This document shows, piece after piece, positions 60,101 through 64,000 of a DNA stretch of 64,000 nt. Origin of the DNA: Sclerurus mexicanus. Its lineage: Eukaryota; Chordata; Aves; Passeriformes; Furnariidae. The stretch is from positions 1,191,523 through 1,255,522 of the forward strand of contig VWZF01000445.1 in assembly GCA_013396755.1 (NCBI GenBank), in the 5' to 3' direction. Every line of letters starts with the position of its first letter. Position 1 is the first letter of the stretch. The translations under genes and the position numbers were made by a program. Below the pieces are notes generated by a model, which saw only the letters and a program-made list of their open reading frames with translations, did not search any database and was not told the origin of the DNA.

Positions 60101-62944
60101 GACCACCCATCAGCAGGCTTTGTAATGCCAGAAAACTAATCCGCTGCAGCTGAACCACTACAGAGAAGTCTCCCCACTGCCAATAAATTGGAGAATTAGA
60201 TAGATATCATGTTTGTAAAGCTGTGCAAACCCAGAACAGTTTCCCAGCTACTTTCCTTCATACTTCTTGTACATTCATTTTTATACCTGGCAGCATGAGG
60301 TTTTAGACTAAATTTTGAAGGCTTTTTCAAAGTGATCCGTATGAATTTTTCAAGCGTTTATCTTTACGCAACTGAGCTTTCACTGACTTTGATTTTAACT
60401 CAGTAAACTTGATTTAGAAGAGTTTTGGGTGGATCTCGGTGTACATCTGAGAACAGGGGCTTCTAGCTTTCCTTCCTCCTCAGCTCCTCCAAGATAACTG
60501 GCAGTACCACCACACTGCTACTTTACCTCTTGTCACCCCACAGCAATAATCAATACAAACTAAAAAAGGCAAACAGTGCAGCTATTATTTGAGAAAGAAA
60601 CTGCAAAGACACCCATGGTCTATGGTCTGTGGAGATGACTCATTCCACAGCACAATCTAATTCCAAAACAATTACAGCAAAATCAAAATCCTCACACAAA
60701 GGAGAGACAAAGCACAAAGTCTGGACCTCTGCTGAGCTCATACCTCTTTAAAGCTGACATGACTGCAGAGATCACACTGCCAGTTAACGATAAGCACAAC
60801 TGTCCATTTGCTTTAAACTCCTCCACAGAAAATTAAAGGTAAAGAAAACAGAAACCAGGGCAGCATGGTTCAAATGTGAGTGCTTGTGCACAATATTTGC
60901 TACAGCAGTTTAATTCAAGAAGAGAATTAGCACTCTTTTCCTCCACTGCAATTTAAAATAAATTACTCACTGACCAAAACCAATAGATTATCATATTAAT
61001 TGGTAACTTTTATGTTCATTATACAGTAAGAGAAAACCACAGTTTCTCTAAATATGTTCATTACTCAGACAATTATCCAAAACAATTACACGACACAATT
61101 ATCCAAACAATTACTTAGGATATTATCTCCAGATGCATCACAGGCTATTCTATAAAGTGCTCAATATCTATCGTTTTAGCTATATTGGCTATGATTGATC
61201 AAATGAGCCATACATTGTTCTGTCAATGCTCCACTGAGAGCAAATACTTCCAGAGCAAATATCCACTATTTTAACTTCAGGAGGTGTAAATATCACACGT
61301 GAGCTCACATTTCACATTCATACTCTGTGATAGAAAAAGTCTGAATTAACCAAAACCTAATCCAGTCAAAATGTCACTTGACTATATATTGCACTGCCTG
61401 TACTTGCTCTTGAAGCAACATTTTCTACCTATAAAGAGCAAACTAAGCCAATTTCTGTGAAACATTCAGATAAACAGTCAGATTTCTTATCTTTATCTGA
61501 AACTAGTTGCTAACCTGGTAGCAAAACTGTTTAAAAATCGCAGTTTTCCATGTCACTGCAGAAAATTAAGTGGTAACTATCATGATCTAGTACAGTATTG
61601 CAAATAGTCAATCAATCATGCAAAAAATTCTTAAGTTTTTATTTTAGATGTGACTTGATGACTTTGGACTTCAGCTAAATTATCAACTTTTCTTGAGGTT
61701 TGGAATTAACCTAAGAATTCAAAGCATAACCACAGCTAAAGCAAGCAAATTTTGCCTGTGTTCGTGGGCAAAAAGAAGGGAAATGATAAACCAGGCTCCA
61801 GCATCTATTAACGCCAAGTAAAAAATTTAACAGATTAGCTGTTCTATAATTAAAGTTTCAGGACATGCGACAAAAGCCCTAAGAAAGCATATGTCCTGAA
61901 TCACTGAATTTTTGAGCAAGTTAACCACAAACTCATTAGTATTTCTGTACCTTTGCATTTCTACCATTTTTTGGGGAAGTCTCAAGGGTCATTATGCCAA
62001 GGCTCACTGAAGTTCAGTATTACCTTAAGCAGCGAGGTTTAAAAAGCCCATGAAGATAATTTTACTGTTTTAAAATATCACATATTAAGATGTTCCAGTT
62101 GGATCATTACAAAGACTTGTCACAGCTTACCCTAATAGCACATTCTTCAAAGCATTCTTGGGCCTTATTTTTAGATGTTTTTCTCCTAGTCGGACAGACT
62201 TGACAGTAAAGACAGGCAACTAAGCCCTAGGGCTAGGCATCAGTTTCACTTCTTAACAATATTGTATCTACAAAGAACAGCATACGAAAAGACAAGTTGC
62301 TCTGTGCTCTGAACCTTCTATTGACTTTAAAACGCAAACTCATACTTCCTCCTCTGCTTTCACACACGAATTTAATTGGTGCCAAAGTGAAAGATCCCAG
62401 CATGACCTGTCTCCACTCTAAGCCACTCCAGCTGTGACTGTGCGAAAATTTGTACATTCAGACACTGCTGAAAGAGAGACCTTCCTAATAAGCTGAGGTT
62501 TTGTGCTGATGGAGAAAAAAAGAAGTGCTTGGTTGGAAACAGAAAGAACTGAGACTTAGCTTACTCCACCCTTAGATTCATACAAAGCTTTAAAGGCCTC
62601 AATAAGGACCAAAGAAAATCAGAATAAGGATTTGACTGTTTACTGCACACAGAAGATTTAATAAGAAAATAGCTCCAACAACTTGTGCAGGGCAAGTGTT
62701 AACTTATAGTTTAATAACCTATATTGTATAGGCACTAGAATTTCACTTCCTCATGCATTTTTTCCACCTTTATGACCAGAATCTCACCAGGGGTATGGCT
62801 CCTTTTCAGTCACTAGGTTTTTTACTGCATCGTGAGCAAATCCGAGTTAGCTTTAAACTACCTGCTGCTTCTTATAACGAAAAGAAAGTCAGTCGGCCTC
62901 AGCATATGTTTCCTACTCACCAGTACAAGGTGAGCACGCTTTAC
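57186..62944. other. Long non-coding stretch; one 149-codon frame of unknown status
   Basis: AT-rich except for a GC-richer patch at about 59580-60150 that carries a plus-strand frame from an ATG at 59599 to 60048. The predicted 149 residues match nothing I know. A short tandem duplication is at 61069-61116. No mobile element is recognised. Confidence 0.4.
61069..61116 (+). repeat. 2 x 24 bp imperfect tandem duplication
   Basis: ACAATTATCCAAAACAATTA-type unit at 61069-61092 is followed by a near copy at 61093-61116. The copies share the ACAATTATCCAAA and ACAATTAC blocks with small indels. Confidence 0.8.
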
Positions 62945-63247
62945 CATAGAATCATTAAATGTTTTGGGTTGAAAGGCACCTTAAAGATCACCTAGTTCCA
63001 ATCTGGCAGGGACAGCTTTCACTAGACCAGCCTGCTTAAGGACCCTATCCAGTCTGGCCTTGAACATTGCCAGGGATGGGACACTTCTCTGGACAACCCA
63101 TTCCTGTGCCTCACCACCCTCACAGTAAAGAATTCGTTCCTAATATCCAATCTAAATCTACCCTCTTTCAGTTTAAAACCAATCCCCCTTGCCCCCAGAG
63201 CCTTCTCTTCTCCAGACTGAACAACCCCAACTCTCTGAGCCTTTATG
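62945..63247 (-). mobile_element. CR1 LINE 3' fragment
   Basis: Reverse complement of a CR1 tail and reverse-transcriptase C-terminus. It begins catagaatcattaaatg with ggttgaaaggcaccttaaag. On the minus strand it reads GFKLKEGRFRLDIRNEFFTV and then RVVRHRNGLSREV, the CR1 C-terminal block. Homology fades after the block equivalent to ERVGVVQSGE, near 63240, where a different sequence begins. This frame is relatively well preserved, so the copy is younger than those at 43.95 and 56.6 kb. Confidence 0.95.
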
Positions 63248-64000
63248 AACTGCAGTGCTGCTGGATGGGCATCCCTGGTTTTCAGACACTGGCCTCTTTC
63301 CTCTGAGTGTTGCAAAGGGGATGGTCTGATTCAAATGTACTATACATGCCCATCAGTGACATGGCAATACCCACAGTCACCATATGTGTGGCAACCTGTT
63401 CCTCTTTCTGATTTTGACTTTACAAAGCTTAAGCCTTACATGTTAGAAGAAGAATTTAACCACAAAAAAAAAAAAAAGAGAAAAAAAATAAATAAGCAGT
63501 AGTGTTGAGCTATATACTAGGAAAAGAGGTTGACTGTTTTTCAGTACTGTCAATGGAGACCCATAGCATGCAGGTAAAGAGCAAGAATCAAGAAATTATT
63601 GGAAAGATAATGCCAGTCCTTTAAAACAGCACTTCAGATGGAGCTAAATGTGAACACAGGCTAAATGATATCAGTGTCCCAACAGTCTTCTACAGAAAAA
63701 CTAAAGCCTACTGAAAACACTCTTGTGCTAGGAGAATTTTCCCAGCCTTGGGAACTTTTTAGAGTATCACAGACACATAAAATTATGCACATGCACATCT
63801 GGACAGAGTAATGATTTCATCCAATTAAATGTATTATTTTAAAGTTAGGAAAATAATAGCCAAGCAGAAATACATAAGGAATAGAAACACCTTTAAATTT
63901 CTGTGTCTTCATAATTAAAACATAAAACCACATGGTTTCCCATAACTTCAGCTGGAAACAATTAAGCATCACCTCCACATGCTCAGAGGAGTATTTTCTG
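63248..64000. other. Non-coding right edge with an A14 run
   Basis: Contains an A14 homopolymer at 63464-63477 followed by more A-rich sequence; otherwise AT-rich with no recognised gene or element. Confidence 0.4.

Noticed and set aside
63464..63477. A14 run as a possible retrocopy poly(A) tail
   Set aside because: No retrocopied gene or target duplication is recognisable to its left, and the adjacent CR1 is on the other strand and lacks poly(A) tails by nature.

Overview
The window looks like nuclear DNA from a bird. The evidence is a set of CR1 LINE copies, several ending in the CR1-type terminal repeat ATTCTRTG, and two solo LTRs, one of which closely resembles the common avian ERVL LTR. 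Most of the window is AT-rich and non-coding, with long stretches lacking any open frame of note. I cannot name the species, and no bacterial-type organisation is present.

Only one stretch looks like host protein-coding sequence. It is a cysteine-rich exon on the minus strand at the left edge (86-622), with a splice-acceptor-like AG before it, a stop codon, and a poly(A) signal at 19-24. It reads as the terminal coding exon of a multi-exon gene whose remaining exons lie to the right, in this window or beyond. I do not recognise the protein. Two or three weak candidate upstream exons lie at 1850-2300.

From 2.7 to 9.4 kb there is a 5'-truncated CR1 fragment, a TCTA/TCTG microsatellite and a longer CR1 copy (6261-9396). 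The longer copy keeps relics of ORF1 (coiled coil, GDSL-type esterase) and of the ORF2 reverse transcriptase. It is split by an 835-bp solo LTR (6861-7695) flanked by an exact 5-bp target duplication, GTATG. The LTR has a GC-rich U3, a TATA box, a strong start-codon context overlapping a splice-donor consensus, a pyrimidine tract and AATAAA.

From 9.4 to 55 kb is mainly unannotatable non-coding sequence with CR1 3' tails (15.5, 18.1, 33.0, 43.1 and 50.6 kb), old degraded CR1 (19.5 and 43.95 kb), a 581-bp ERVL-type solo LTR (35642-36222), and simple repeats. From 55.1 to 57.2 kb, a moderately young CR1 is followed by a much older CR1 on the same strand. A minus-strand CR1 tail lies at 62945-63247.

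Eleven of the fourteen mobile-element copies lie on the plus strand, opposite to the only host exon. That would fit much of the window being intronic or flanking sequence of that minus-strand gene, but this is inference.
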